52,500 nt of DNA from Cristatella mucedo (lineage: Eukaryota > Bryozoa > Phylactolaemata > Cristatellidae), in assembly GCA_009760855.2 (NCBI GenBank), contig WPIO01000002.1, positions 5,210,001 to 5,262,500 of the forward strand. The letters run 5' to 3'. This document shows positions 22,492-32,259 of this stretch, in pieces (within the stretch, counting starts at the first letter, position 1; the number at the start of each line of letters is the position of its first letter). Under the pieces are notes generated by a model. It ran no database searches and was not told where the DNA came from. It saw only the letters and a list, made by a program, of their open reading frames with translations. The translations under genes were made by a program, and so were the position numbers.

Positions 22492-22706
22492 TCAGAGTCG
22501 AGTACCCGACGACATCTTGACAAACAGCTCGCGCGCATGATGATGCTCTCCCGTCTGCGACGGCTTGGCCAAAGTCGGACAGCCTGACATCGACGAGCAG
22601 CCGGCCCCTTGCCGGCCCATTGTCTGCATCGCACCGACGGGCACGCAGTCCGGCTGCACACTGAGAAGATGCTTGTAAACCGCCGCCTCCTCCAAGGCTC
22701 TCGCAG
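22492..22706 (-). CDS. Candidate last exon of an unidentified protein
   Basis: This is a GC-rich island inside AT-rich repeats. On the minus strand a pyrimidine-rich acceptor (TCCTGGCTCCGCCTTCAG) precedes 22706. From there a frame of about 70 codons runs to a TGA at 22492. It contains LEEAAVYKHLLSVQPD, then a Met/Cys/Gly-rich stretch, GEHHHARELFVKM and a final SSGTRL. I do not recognise the family. Two other minus frames are also open across the island, which weakens the case; the Glu/Lys/His-containing frame looks most protein-like. Another acceptor (TCTCAGTGTGCAG) lies about 50 bases inside. It could equally be an unrelated GC-rich spacer. Confidence 0.25.
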
Positions 22707-22769
22707 CTGAAGGCGGAGCCAGGATTTTGGTGCAGCAGAGGCAAGGTGCGAAAGTGATACAAAGAATTG

Positions 22770-23963
22770 TAGTGCACACAATTATAATAATGATAATATT
22801 AATGCTAGGTTGCTTGAATATCACCCGTAGAGAATTTAATATATATATCCAGGTACTTTACAACTTGCTGCAAGAGAATCAGTCAGTACCCAAGGGTAAG
22901 TAAAATGTGCCGTAGAGGGCATGCGAAAGCAAACGAGTATCGTGGTTTGGCAAGAAAGAAAGGAAACACGCAGACACTTACGGCCACCAATTTTTATGAC
23001 CTCTGACTAGTACCATGCACCTAATCATGCACAGGCAGGCACATAAAGCACATCGGATTAGCAACACAGAGCTCCCTGGGCTGCAGAGAAAGTTTATCGG
23101 AACGGATGCGTCTTGAGCTGAGGCCTAAAGAATGCAAGGTCATTGCAGGCTGTCGCCATAGCCGGAAGCGAGCTCCAGACTTTCGGTGCACGCACATGTT
23201 TCAATTTAGTGCTAGGCATGGCAAAATGACTGAATGCTCAGGAGCGGGTGGTATGACAGCAGGAGATCGGACGTAGGAGTAGGCTCGTGCAAGTGAGTGA
23301 AGTGACCTGTGAGCGAGACTGAGAATCTTCAAATCAAATCATTGCAAAGGCGGGGAGCCAGAAAAGTTCAGAAAGAAGTGCGATAATGTGGCAGCTATGA
23401 TATTGACGACAGAAAATACGAGCGGCTGAGTTGTGCACCCGTTTCAGATGATTATAGATAATACCGGGAGTCATAAGTCAAGAGAATTGCAATAATCTAG
23501 TCACGATGTCATTAAAGAGTGAACTAGTTTGACTGTCGTGCTCTTATGTGAACAGGCCCTAATTTTGGCAAAATTCCTTAATTAAAAGCAGGCCGGCTTG
23601 ACAGTGGAGGAAATTGCTCATCTAATGAAAAGTTGCTTTGAAACAGTACGCCTAGTTTATGGGCAAATGTCATCTGAGTGATGCTAGTTGAATCAATATT
23701 GAAGGATAGGTCTTCCAGCTTTCGGATGACACTAGGTTTTCCAATAGCTATTAAGTTAATCATATCACCGTAAAGCTTCAGGAAATTGATAGCCATCCAA
23801 ACGCGAATGTCGTAGGTGCAGGCAGCAATGGAATTGCGTGAGTCAGATGAAGAGCATGGCTTTGAATGGCGGAATAATCGATATATCGCTGGTTGTCATT
23901 GGCATAGAATCGAAAGCCAAGATTGTGTGTGGTAAGGATATAAGGATATAGGCTAGAGGGAGG

Positions 23964-24002
<39 letters not shown>

Positions 24003-24370
24003 AGAGAGAGACAGAGAGTATAGATAGAAAAGAAGGGAGCCTAAGACCGAACCCTGAGGTGTTTCATACTTTTAGAGTTCCCTAGATTACCGACAGCCGT
24101 TTACGACTAGCTCAGACCTCTTTCACTGAGGAAGGACCTTACTAGTAAGTACAGTTAATACACAGGTGTATTAGGAGGCGCTCTAGAAAGATCTGGTGGT
24201 TGTTAGTAGCATTAAATGCTGTTGATTGATCAAGAAATACCAGCATAGAGGCATTCCCATAGTCAGCATTGCTCAAAAGGTCGCTGTAAACCCCAATCAG
24301 AGCAGTTTCTGTTGCGAAGGTTAGCTCGAAACCTCGGTTGCCTTTTGCTAGCACATTCTGACGAATTCAT
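22770..24370 (-). mobile_element. LINE (L2/CR1-like) related subfamily, long but broken
   Basis: The minus strand from about 24370 encodes RT fingers (ETALIGVYSDLLSN..SMLVFLDQSTAFNATNNHQI, 24142-24354). It continues with a palm region with a degraded active site (near 23900-23930), AINFLKLYGDMINLIAIGK and HKLGVLFQSNFSLDE (23578-23796), and a C-terminal region to about 23100. A 3' UTR with CAAGTTGTAAAGTACCTGG and an ATTATTATAATTG tail ends near 22775. The GA microsatellite at 23952-24018 interrupts the palm. Several frames are used; the copy is inactive. Confidence 0.85.
23952..24018. repeat. (GA)n tract within a LINE
   Basis: Interrupted GA dinucleotides with AAA and CA breaks, inside the RT region of the minus-strand LINE. 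Confidence 0.92.
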
Positions 24371-24579
24371 GTAATCATTTAGTTACAGGGCAACTACTCC
24401 TTAAGTAAGAATTGCAGAAGGGAGACTGCACGAAGGTTACTGAAATTCGAAGGATCTGGCCTAGGCATTTTAAAGTGGAGGCCTGACAATTGCTGTTTTC
24501 AGAGGTTAAAGGGCATCAGTGTCTCAGCGGGAGCAAACCCGTCGTTTAGTCAACGGTGCGAAACCACCGTTGGACGTTG

Positions 24580-25010
24580 GCGAGCGTCTAGTTGTAACAT
24601 TGCAAAGACGCTGGAAAAGTAGTGGCAAACAGCTAAGCTCGTGCATCAAACTTTAAACGTAGCTAGTAAGTTCCAGTGTGGTTTTTAGATCTAATCATTC
24701 CACAGAGTCAGCATTGCTTTGGTGTGCATCAACCTCCTCAGAAATGCAGACTTTGGTAGAGTCTCTCTGCTCTTTTGGCTTGATCTCTAGTCAGCGTTTG
24801 ATACTGTACTATACGTATACATTATATATACTCTATATCGATCACCAAGTTCTTCTCGAGCACCTCACATCTCGCCTGAGCATCACTGGCACAGCAATGC
24901 AGTGTAATGTTTTAGGTCATAGTGGGAGACTCCAGAGCATTGATATCAACCATCTTTGGCACCATCTTTAGTCATTATTTAGCTACCTGGTGTCAGGCTG
25001 GGTGACATAT
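24580..25010 (+). mobile_element. LINE RT fragment
   Basis: SSVVFRSNHSTESALL (24670-24720), an LVESLCSF..LISSQR stretch, DHQVLLEHLTSRLSITGTAM (24840-24900) and GRLQSIDIN (24925-24955) are the fingers/palm blocks of the same LINE family, upstream of YADD. A small TA-rich insertion sits at 24805-24835. It is truncated on both sides. Confidence 0.85.
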
Positions 25011-25109
25011 TGGCGGAGATCGAAGCAGACCTGTGGCGGCCGACACTTGAATGATGATTGGATTAAAGATCAGGATTGACTGCCCATATTCAGGCATACT
25101 ACTGTAGAT

Positions 25110-25200
25110 AATAACCATCCAACCGTGTTTCCTTTGCAGCAAATTTAAAGTGCCTAGAAAGAGATTGAGTTCTCTGAGGGCGCTTTTTCAAGGGTGTTAT
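25110..25200 (+). mobile_element. LINE 3' tail
   Basis: TTTGCAGCAAATTTAAAGTG, CCTAGAAAGAGATTGAGTTC and TCTGAGGGCGCTTTTTCAA, then ATTACTATTA. This is the terminal hairpin close to consensus. It is probably the remnant of a separate copy, because RT sequence does not run directly into it. Confidence 0.85.
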
Positions 25201-25204
25201 TACT

Positions 25205-27180
25205 ATTACCAATTGATCGTAGCAAAGGCCAAGTCTAGCTTCTGTAAAAATATTGTTGAATCGCAGATGCACAATCCAGAAATGCTGCTGTCTAATATCA
25301 ACCATCTCCTTAACGGCTCCCAGGTTAGCTCTTTAACTAGTCATCCTTGTGGTAATCCGGCAGATCACTTCTACAGCCTCTTGGTCAGCGAGATAGACAA
25401 GATTAGAGAGTCCATCCGTAGGATAGCAGCATCTCATCTGGACTACCGCGGATTCTGTGCGGCACCTTAATGTCTACATTCAAGGAGGCTATGAGTAATC
25501 TCATCCGGAAATTTTTCTCCAAATTAAAAAATTATTATTCCTCTAGATCCTATTCACACTATCCTACTTCTCCGATGCATAGATCTGCTAGAGCCTGACA
25601 TTAATAACATAATAAATATTTTCTTAGCAGCAATCTTGTCACAGCACCTTTCGAAAAGGCTGTAGTTCAGCCACCTATTCAGAAAGAAACATCTGACTAA
25701 GATTCCTATAAAAGACACAGAAAAAAGTTGTGGCAGACCAACTGAACTCTTATATTCAAAATTCAAGCCTTACTAGTAAGTCAGACTCTGGTTTTAAAGT
25801 TAATCACTCCACAGAGTCAGCAACGCTTTGGGTGTTCACAAATCTGTAAAATGGGTGTATAATGACCTACTTAGAAATTCAGACTTGGGTAAAGTCTCTC
25901 TGCTAGTTCTCCCTGATCTCTCGGCAGCGCTCGATATATATGATCACAAAGTCCTTCTTGAGCTTCTCACATCTCGCATGGACATCACTGGCACTGCACT
26001 GCAATGGTTTAGGCTCTACCTCAGTGAGAGACTCCAGAGTATTGACGTGATCAAACAAAGTTAATCAGAGGAGCCAATTAAATAGGGGTTACCTCAAGGC
26101 TCGGTGCTCGATCTGCATCTTTTCACAGTTTACAATCTCCATCTTGCTGACATGATCGCCAAGCACAATCCAGGCTTTCAGTTCTATGCAGATGACACTC
26201 AGTTGTATCTTTGCTTTAATCACTCACAGCTCTCCAGCGCGTCAAATTCTCTTACATCCCTTACTGTATGTATTGATAAGATCCGCACATGAATGGCAGC
26301 AAACTTTCTTAAATTGAGTGATGATAAAAACCAACCTACTAGTAATGGGCAAACCAAGTGTTATTCAGAAATTGGAAAACATAACGCTCGAAATCGAGTC
26401 TGCCAGCATATCTCCTGTTGAATCTGCACGAAATCTAGGTGTCATATTCCAATGTGACCTTTCATTAGACGACCACATAGCTCAGCAGTCAAATCTGCCT
26501 ACTTTCAGCTACGTAGTATTGCTGAAATTCGGGCTTGCTTAGACAGGGATACCACATCCAAGTTTGTCTGTCGTGAGCGTCGCAGTTGCCAGATCACATC
26601 ACTACTCGCCGACCTGCAGTGGCTCCCAATCCAGCAGCCCATTCACTTCAACGTCATTTTGTCATCGAACCTAAAGTACCTTCATTCTCTTGCTCCAGAA
26701 GCTCGAAGCGGATCGAAGCTTACTTATCAGAACTACTTCTCCACCAGGCTAAGCGTCATACCACACGCTTTTCGGAATCTATTCGTTCATCAATACCTCG
26801 TAGGAAACTCAAATCTTTTGGAGACCGCGCCTTTAGTTTGTACGGTCCAAAAGCCTAGAACTCATTTCCGACTTGCGTCACAACATCCCCTCATTTGATT
26901 ATATTAAAAAGGAAGCTTAAAATGAAATGTACCTGTTTTTCACAGATCTATTGGGTCCTTGTGATTCGTCTTTTTTTGCTAATGCGTGCTGACACTGTAC
27001 AGGCTGCCACAAAACATATTTTACATGGTAGCACTGTTCGCGGCACCTCTTACCATGCTATACTTTTTGAAATTGAGCATGCTACAAATAATCATTTGAT
27101 CATGCTTCTTTTACAGCATGTATAGAGTGCCCAGAAAAAGATCAAGTTCGTTGAGCGTGCTACACAAATGTGGTAATATT
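25205..27180 (+). mobile_element. Longest LINE copy (linker, RT, C-terminus, 3' end)
   Basis: Starts in the linker between endonuclease and RT (AKSSFCKNIVESQ..LLSNINHLLNG..DHFYSLLVSEIDKIRESI, 25205-25430). RT blocks follow: NSDLGKVSLLVLPDLSAALD and DHKVLLELLTSRMDITGTAL (25880-26000), GSVLDLHLFTVYNLHLADMI (26100-26160), FQFYADDTQLYLCFNHSQLS (YADD near 26184-26195) and NLGVIFQCDLSLDDH (26430-26480). The C-terminal KLKSFGDRAFSLYGPKA (26805-26855), a 3' UTR and the tail hairpin end near 27180. Stops and frameshifts throughout. The endonuclease domain is not present. Confidence 0.92.
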
Positions 27181-27344
27181 ATTCTAATTACCAGGGAAAC
27201 TTCGTGGCGCGCTGCACACGTCCCTCCTCCTACGACGATTCGCGTGTGGCCCAGCAAACCTGCTCCTACCGGCGGCTCTTTCTTTCTCGTTTCTTTCTCT
27301 CTCATTCTTTGACGCCAGCCATTTCCATTCGATAAAGCACCCGT

Positions 27345-27490
27345 CTGGGTCTCAGCCCGTGGCCAAGGTGCTCGAACATTTAAACTCAGCTCGCGGGTTT
27401 CGCTATCCGAGTTGTGCCCTCACGGCACGGCGCATGGTATCTGCCAGGGCTCTTTTGCGACTGTAAAAGCGAGGCTCTTGGAAAGGCCAA
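27345..27490 (+). mobile_element. SINE A-like copy, very diverged
   Basis: CCCGTGGCCAAGGTGCTCG, a GGGTTTCGCTATCC box B relic, and GCCAGGGCTCTTTTGCGACTGTAAAAGCGAGGCTCTTGG parallel the SINE A order (gcucgc, box B, aaGGCTCTTctGtCGCTaTAcAaA-GAGGCT). It marks the edge of the AT-rich compartment. Confidence 0.45.
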
Positions 27491-27681
27491 CGTCTATTCA
27501 ACTCCGGTACGGGGTTCGAGTCGCACGTGCTGATAACTTTGGGAGCCGCTAGCCTGCGGCACCGCTAAGGGCGGCGCTGACCAATTGCGCGCGAGTCGCG
27601 CCATTCGCCGCGCCAATCCGCTTCGAGCTGCCGGTGGACCGACGCAGCAGCCAGCTCGCCGCCGCCGCCGCCCGCTTGCCG

Positions 27682-27712
<31 letters not shown>

Positions 27713-28502
27713 CCCCCCCCGCCGAAGGCCCGATGATGGCGACGCGAGTTTCAAAGTGAGCGCCCGCAGATGCAGCCGCTCGCTCGGCGCTCGCTACTCT
27801 CAGTGCGTCGCTCTCTCAGCCATCGTCGGCCATCGGTTAGAGCTTCGCCTGGCCGCCTCTGTTGGCGCACCGGTGGCGAGAGCAGCTGTCTGTCTGTCTG
27901 TCGGTCGGTCTGTCATCGAGCGCCTATCCCGTCATTCGCTTTCAAGTCTCTGCTCGCAGAAAGTACTCGCACGGGAACACTCGGCGAGGAGGACGAAGAG
28001 TTAGCTTTCCCCTGCAGCTGGCGCTCGATCTGGCTGTCGAGGCGACGACGGACTGGATATGGCGCTCGCTGGAGCAGGCAGGCGCACAGGCGTCCGGGCG
28101 GATTTCAGAGTGACGGCGCGGCGGCGCGCGCTGCTCGCTGTAGGACTCGCCGCTTGCCGCCTGCCTGAGCCGAGGGGCGCCCGAGTTTTAGCGACCGATT
28201 CTTATTTCGCAATGCCACTGCCGCGCGGCGTGGCACATCCGGCTAGAGAGAGGGGGAAAAAGAACGATCCTCCGAGGTGCGGGTCGCTGGCGTCGGGCTG
28301 TGCGCCAGTCAGGCGACCGTCTGGCATGTTCCGTGCGTGCCAGGCGCTGTCGCCATGCTGCGTGGGCTGCGGCGCGAGACCTCGCGTTCGGCCATCGATC
28401 AGCGGTCACCGCTGCCGCTGGTGCGACGGCAGCGTCGTGAGACAGCGGTCGGAGTGCCGGCAGCACCGCCCTAGCTCGTTTCGGTACAGCGAGACGCGAA
28501 GC
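27491..28502. other. Start of GC-rich block; no gene recognised
   Basis: A sharp rise in G+C and CpG. It contains a GCC/CCG repeat (27657-27720, ending in a C run). Overlapping Arg/Ala/Pro/Ser-rich ORFs occupy both strands, with no domain. The right part may be 3' UTR or downstream flank of the neuropeptide-like gene. Confidence 0.45.
27657..27720. repeat. (GCC)n repeat ending in poly-C
   Basis: Interrupted CCG/GCC triplets followed by a run of about 10 C. It gives Ala/Gly/Pro runs in all frames. Confidence 0.9.
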
Positions 28503-28562
28503 CCACAAAGCAAGGGGGGGCGCGCGCGCTTGCTCTCGCTCGCGCCCCCCCCCGCTTTGTGG
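28503..28562 (-). other. 22-bp stem hairpin in predicted 3' UTR
   Basis: The arm 28503-28524 pairs with 28541-28562 over 22 positions with a 16-nt loop. As DNA, two adjacent positions mismatch. In an RNA copied as the minus-strand transcript those two become G-U pairs, so the stem is continuous only in the sense of the neighbouring minus-strand gene. It lies about 420-480 bases past that gene's stop codon. A poly-G/poly-C core makes it very stable. Its size is like a pre-miRNA, but the loop and G run are atypical. It could be a transcript-end structure or a chance GC palindrome. Confidence 0.6.
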
Positions 28563-28985
28563 AAGCGCCTGCACCGCTGGCTGCGCGAGCGAGGCTGGAC
28601 GCGGGTGTCTCGCCGGCGTGGGCGCGGCAACGCTCTCCGCAGCGGAGACGGTACCGGGTGATCGCCGTACGGCGCCGATCGCCCTGGCGACGGACGACCG
28701 CCAGCCGCTGAGCAATCGAATCACCACGCTGCGTACGGCCGTCGAAGCGTGCGCGCGAGAGCGCCTGTATATAGGGGCGAGCGACGGGTTTCCGATACTC
28801 GGCTTCATTTTTATAACGGACGTAAAATAGACGAATCGACTGTGCGTGCTCGCGGGCGGAGCGGAGCGGGTAGGAAGTCCCGACCTTTGCTGGAGCACCT
28901 GGCAGCGTCCGGTGTCCGCGACGTCTAGGAAGAAGACAATAAATAGAGGCGCAACAAACTCGACGGACACGCGGTGTCCACAGTC

Positions 28986-29854
28986 TCATAACGAGGAATC
29001 GTAGTCAGCTACTGCTGCTGCCGCGTCGTCATCCCTGCCGTCACCACCACCGCCGCCGGCGCCGTCGCTACCGCCGGCCCCGCCGCCGCCGAGGAGATAG
29101 CTTTGGCTGTCGACGGAGCGCTTGCCCCACGGCCCGCCGGCGAACGGGTCGTAATCTAGGCTCAATTCGAGCCCTTTCTTCCGCACGAGCATCGGCTGGC
29201 TGTCAGCGAGAGGCCGCCGCACACCGCCGCCGCCGCGGCCGCGGCCGATGCCGCGGCCCTCGGCGACGCGCTGCGGCGGAAGTTGGTCGCCGCGAGCGGC
29301 GTGCACCCTTGCAGCGGCGCTTTGCAGGAAGGTCCGAAGCACTTGCAGCGCTCCGTCCCGTCGTCCATATCCGACGCCGACCGCGCTCGTCGGCAGCGGC
29401 CATGCGCCGGATGCCGGCGGTCCTTCCGCCGCCGCGAGCGGCGGGTTCATCAGCTGGCGGCCGTCGCCGAGAGGGCGGAATTGGACTGGCGCCGCGTGCG
29501 ACCGCGGCGGCGCGGCGGCCAGCGCGAGGAGCGCCACGTAGGCGTACTTTGTGACGCACCTAAAGACGAAAGACGGTGAAGCGTTGAGCGACGGTCTGAA
29601 AGCGAGCGAAAGCGGCGCGTCATAGAGCGAAACTTCGTCCGCCGCGGTCGCCGACCGAAGCGAAAACGCGAGCGCTCCGGCGCGCGGCGACGGTCGCGAG
29701 CCGTCGTGCTGGCTGTCGAGTGGCCAGGTGGGCCGAGCGGTGGCGCGTCGTCGCTGCGGGAGTGTGCGTACCTGCCGAGAGCCAAATCATTGAGCGGTCG
29801 CAGCCGCCGACCGAACGAGAGCTCTACCCGCGAGATTGCACGACACTGGCGCAT
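28986..29854 (-). CDS. Putative secreted precursor of an amidated neuropeptide (PW-amide), two exons
   Basis: Proposed model: ATG at 29854; exon 1 29854-29772; intron 29771-29560 (GGCAG|GTACGC donor, TTTCGTCTTTAG acceptor, 212 bp); exon 2 29559-28986 ending TGA; 218 residues. The phase is continuous across the junction. Residues 33-50 (YAYVALLALAAAPPRSHA) form a hydrophobic core with an Ala-rich cleavage region, preceded by a long basic N-region. One peptide at residues 157-172, GLELSLDYDPFAGGPW, is preceded by Arg-Lys-Lys and followed by Gly-Lys-Arg. Prohormone convertase cleavage, basic trimming and amidation at Gly would give a 16-mer ending PW-amide. An upstream GYGRR (about residues 91-95) could also be an amidation site. 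The tail is Gly-rich and acidic (DGRDDD..DYDSSL). I recognise no family. The FAGGP-G-KR end vaguely recalls DH31-type peptides but lacks the rest. The start codon and exon 1 are the least certain parts. Confidence 0.6.
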
Positions 29855-29857
29855 CTT

Positions 29858-29945
29858 CGACTGCCCGGTGGCCAGAGCGCGTCGGACTACATATAGCGTC
29901 TGGGATGGGGGTGGGTGGGGGCAAGTGCTAGATGTCACGTGTTAA
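29858..29945 (-). promoter_or_regulatory. Core promoter of the neuropeptide-like gene
   Basis: Reading the minus strand: an E-box CACGTG (29941-29936), a CCCCCACCCACCCCC CACCC-box-like tract (29920-29901), then CTATATGTAG with TATATG at 29895-29890. About 30 bases further is an initiator-like GCAGTC with A at 29862. The ATG follows 8 bases later. The order and spacing suit a TATA-driven animal promoter. The implied 5' UTR is very short, so the true start site may lie a little further upstream. Confidence 0.45.
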
Positions 29946-30694
29946 GCTTGACCTCAGCCCACGTTAGAAGCCAGGGGCGTGGGCCTTGCGTTGCGCAGGT
30001 TCCGGTTTCTCCCAGCTGGCCATCTGTTTACCGGCGCGCCAGTGGGGGGGGGGGGGGGTCGATAGATTAATCTCGGGCGGCGCAGCGGAGCTAATTGAGC
30101 CAGCCTCTCGCCTCCAAGACGCTAGCTCAGACGCGAAATGCCAGCAGCGCGCGCCGACAGCGTCCTTTCGCGCGCGCGGGAGCGTCGAAGCCCCGGGTCA
30201 ACCTGCTTCGAACTGGCGTCGGCGAGTAGGAGCCGGCGGCAGCGGCGGTCGTGGGGCACGATTAGATAGCACGCGAAAAACTTTCGCCATACGGGCGCAC
30301 GATCTTGTCCGGGCGACTGACGCAACGCTCGCGCTGCGCTCAGCCCTTGACAACCGCAGGCGAGAGCCGTGCAGTGCAGCGCGCGTGCTGACGACCCAGC
30401 GCGGCCGCTAAGCGGGCGGGCGCGGCCACCGACAGCCGCCGCCAGACTTATTGGCTCGGAACCGCCGCCGCCTTTAGCGAGCGTCTTCGCGTCGCGGTTC
30501 GCCGCGCGGCCGGTGCTTACAGGCGCCTGCCGGCCGCTTTTTGTTGGGCGAAGCCCATGGCGTAGAGGGCGAGCCGGCGGCGAGGCGCGCTTAGGCTGCA
30601 CTCAGGGCGTTGTCGGTCGCTTCGGACCGTGGCCCTTCGGCCCAGAGTCGGAAAGCGTCTTCGAAAGCTACAAAATAAAATAAAAAGAAACTAT
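29946..30694. other. GC-rich, CpG-dense intergenic stretch
   Basis: Lies between the minus-strand neuropeptide promoter and the possible plus-strand gene at 31.2 kb. Contains a 15-G run at 30044-30058. ORFs on both strands overlap and show no domain. Plausible shared CpG-island promoter. Confidence 0.4.
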
Positions 30695-30760
30695 CATTGA
30701 TTCGAGTAGCCCTCCCTAAGAGAACCCAATCTTCATCTGGGCGCTTTACGCACGGCTTTC
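30695..30760 (-). mobile_element. LINE or SINE B tail remnant
   Basis: CCCTAAGAGAACCCAATCTT, CATCTGGGCGCTTTACGC: the terminal hairpin read on the minus strand, preceded by an A-rich (AAAATA)n stretch at 30670-30690. Too short to say whether it came from the LINE or SINE B. Confidence 0.6.
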
Positions 30761-30999
30761 GGCTTTTCGCAGGGCTCGAGCGCACGACATGGGCAGTTAA
30801 AGCACCTCACCCTTGCACCAAACTAGGCCGACGTCGAATCGTCGATTCTCTCGCCTGCCCGTCTGTTCTTGCCGGGGCTCGGAGAGGCCGATAGCTAAAC
30901 GTCGCGCGACGAAGTGTGACGCGCGTGCAAGGGCGCGCGGGTCACTCGAACAGCTGTGCGCTGCGACTCGCGTTTCCTGGCGCGCGCTATCGCACCTGA

Positions 31000-31216
31000 A
31001 CGCGAGCGACTCGGCGATGGGAGTAACGCTCGGCGCCCGTCGTACCGCCGGGCCGCTGGCAGTCGTATTCGTCGCTGAGCACGATGACTTATTTTCGCAG
31101 GGCTTTAGTGTCGCTGCTGCAACAACTGACACTTTAAGAAGCATCGACCGCCTCGCAGCAGTAGGAAAGAGACGACCGAACGGGCTCCTTTGATTTTCTC
31201 CTCGCGCGACGTAAGT
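31000..31216 (+). promoter_or_regulatory. Possible 5' UTR exon ending in a strong splice donor
   Basis: GC-rich sequence ending CGCGCGAC|GTAAGTGAG, a near-consensus donor at 31211. It would pair with the acceptor at 31550-31551 to give a 341-bp intron. The left edge of this exon is not defined by the sequence; the start given is arbitrary. All frames through the last 20 codons are short or stopped, so it would be untranslated leader. Confidence 0.3.
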
Positions 31217-31558
31217 GAGCCGAGTTGTTTGATAACAATTTTGATGACGATATTGCTTTCTCATCGATCGATATTATTTTGAATGCGAGTGAATCCGTGC
31301 GTGTGTGAGTCCGTAAACGCAAGGCACTTACGTCACGCTTACGTTGTGTCCCTTGGGGTATTTATGGTACTGCTACAATGGTACAGCTATGAAGAGTGTA
31401 ATCAAAAACATCTCGGGGGATATAATTTACTGAGTTCCATATGTAGTGAAATAATGCGCCCTCTTAGCTGCAATTGCGTATTGAATAGTGCAGTGAGTTA
31501 CGCAAACATCGATGATCTGGCTTTTTATAAGGCCATTATTTAATCACTTAGGTAAGCG

Positions 31559-31640
31559 ATGTGGAGTTATGTCTTGGAGGAATGGATACAAATGAAGAGC
31601 AGACTCGGAGAGGTCAATCTTAGCGACCGTCTTCCAGTCG
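31559..31640 (+). CDS. Candidate first coding exon, unidentified protein
   Basis: The acceptor TTATTTAATCACTTAG (AG at 31550-31551) opens an exon with an in-frame TAA and then ATG at 31559. It reads MWSYVLEEWIQMKSRL..LSDRLPV and ends in GTCG|GTAAGT, a perfect donor at 31641. Codon use is balanced, unlike the Arg/Ala-rich frames around it, and the peptide looks like an amphipathic helix. The exon ends in phase 1. I do not recognise the protein. The next exon is not identified; an acceptor TCTTTTTGCAG lies only 29 bases on, probably too close. If real, it forms a divergent pair with the minus-strand neuropeptide gene. Confidence 0.4.
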
Positions 31641-31914
31641 GTAAGTCATTGCGCTAAGTCTTTTTGCAGTACTACGCATATATGCGTGGGCTTTAACTTC
31701 AAATTAAATACTGTGCGCTCGCGCTATTTGGTAGTGGTCCCTAGTATTTATATACAATTTCATATATAGGCAGTATTTTTAAAGTCTAGAATTCGGAAAA
31801 CAGTGCACTATAGGAATTCTTTAGCTACAATGTTGGGTGCCTTTTTGGATCACTGCAATGTATACGCTATAGAAGTCAAAATCAATGCATTTACATTAAC
31901 AGTGTATAAAATGG

Positions 31915-32056
<142 letters not shown>

Positions 32057-32258
32057 TGTATGCGGGATATTTACCTGTGCACGCATATTAATAAAATAGA
32101 TATGGCATTTCACTGCAAATTCACATTCGTGGTATTGGAAAATATCTGTACATTTAGTATATGCACGAGTGTACTTAAATGTACAGGCCATAGAGGGTGT
32201 TCACGTGTGCATATATATATATAATTTATGCCTACTTATATACAATTCAGTAAGCAGC

Positions 32259-32259
<1 letters not shown>

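Noticed and set aside
28741-28830. Plus-strand TATATAGGGG (28768-28777) as a promoter
   Set aside because: No initiator, ATG or exon follows on the plus strand; it lies in the predicted 3' region of a minus-strand gene.
28188-28970. 260-codon minus ORF next to the neuropeptide gene
   Set aside because: Low-complexity Ala/Arg/Pro composition and a competing minus frame (28471-28989); it covers the hairpin at 28503 and looks like 3' UTR sequence.
28986-29559. Precursor as a DH31/calcitonin-type or kinin-type hormone
   Set aside because: Shares only FAGGP near the amidation site with DH31; lacks its length and core sequence, has no Cys pair, and F-to-W spacing does not fit the kinin FxxWG motif.
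31641-31710. 29-bp mini-intron joining 31640 to 31670
   Set aside because: Donor and acceptor look good, but 29 bases is below the usual minimum intron size and the joined frame soon stops.
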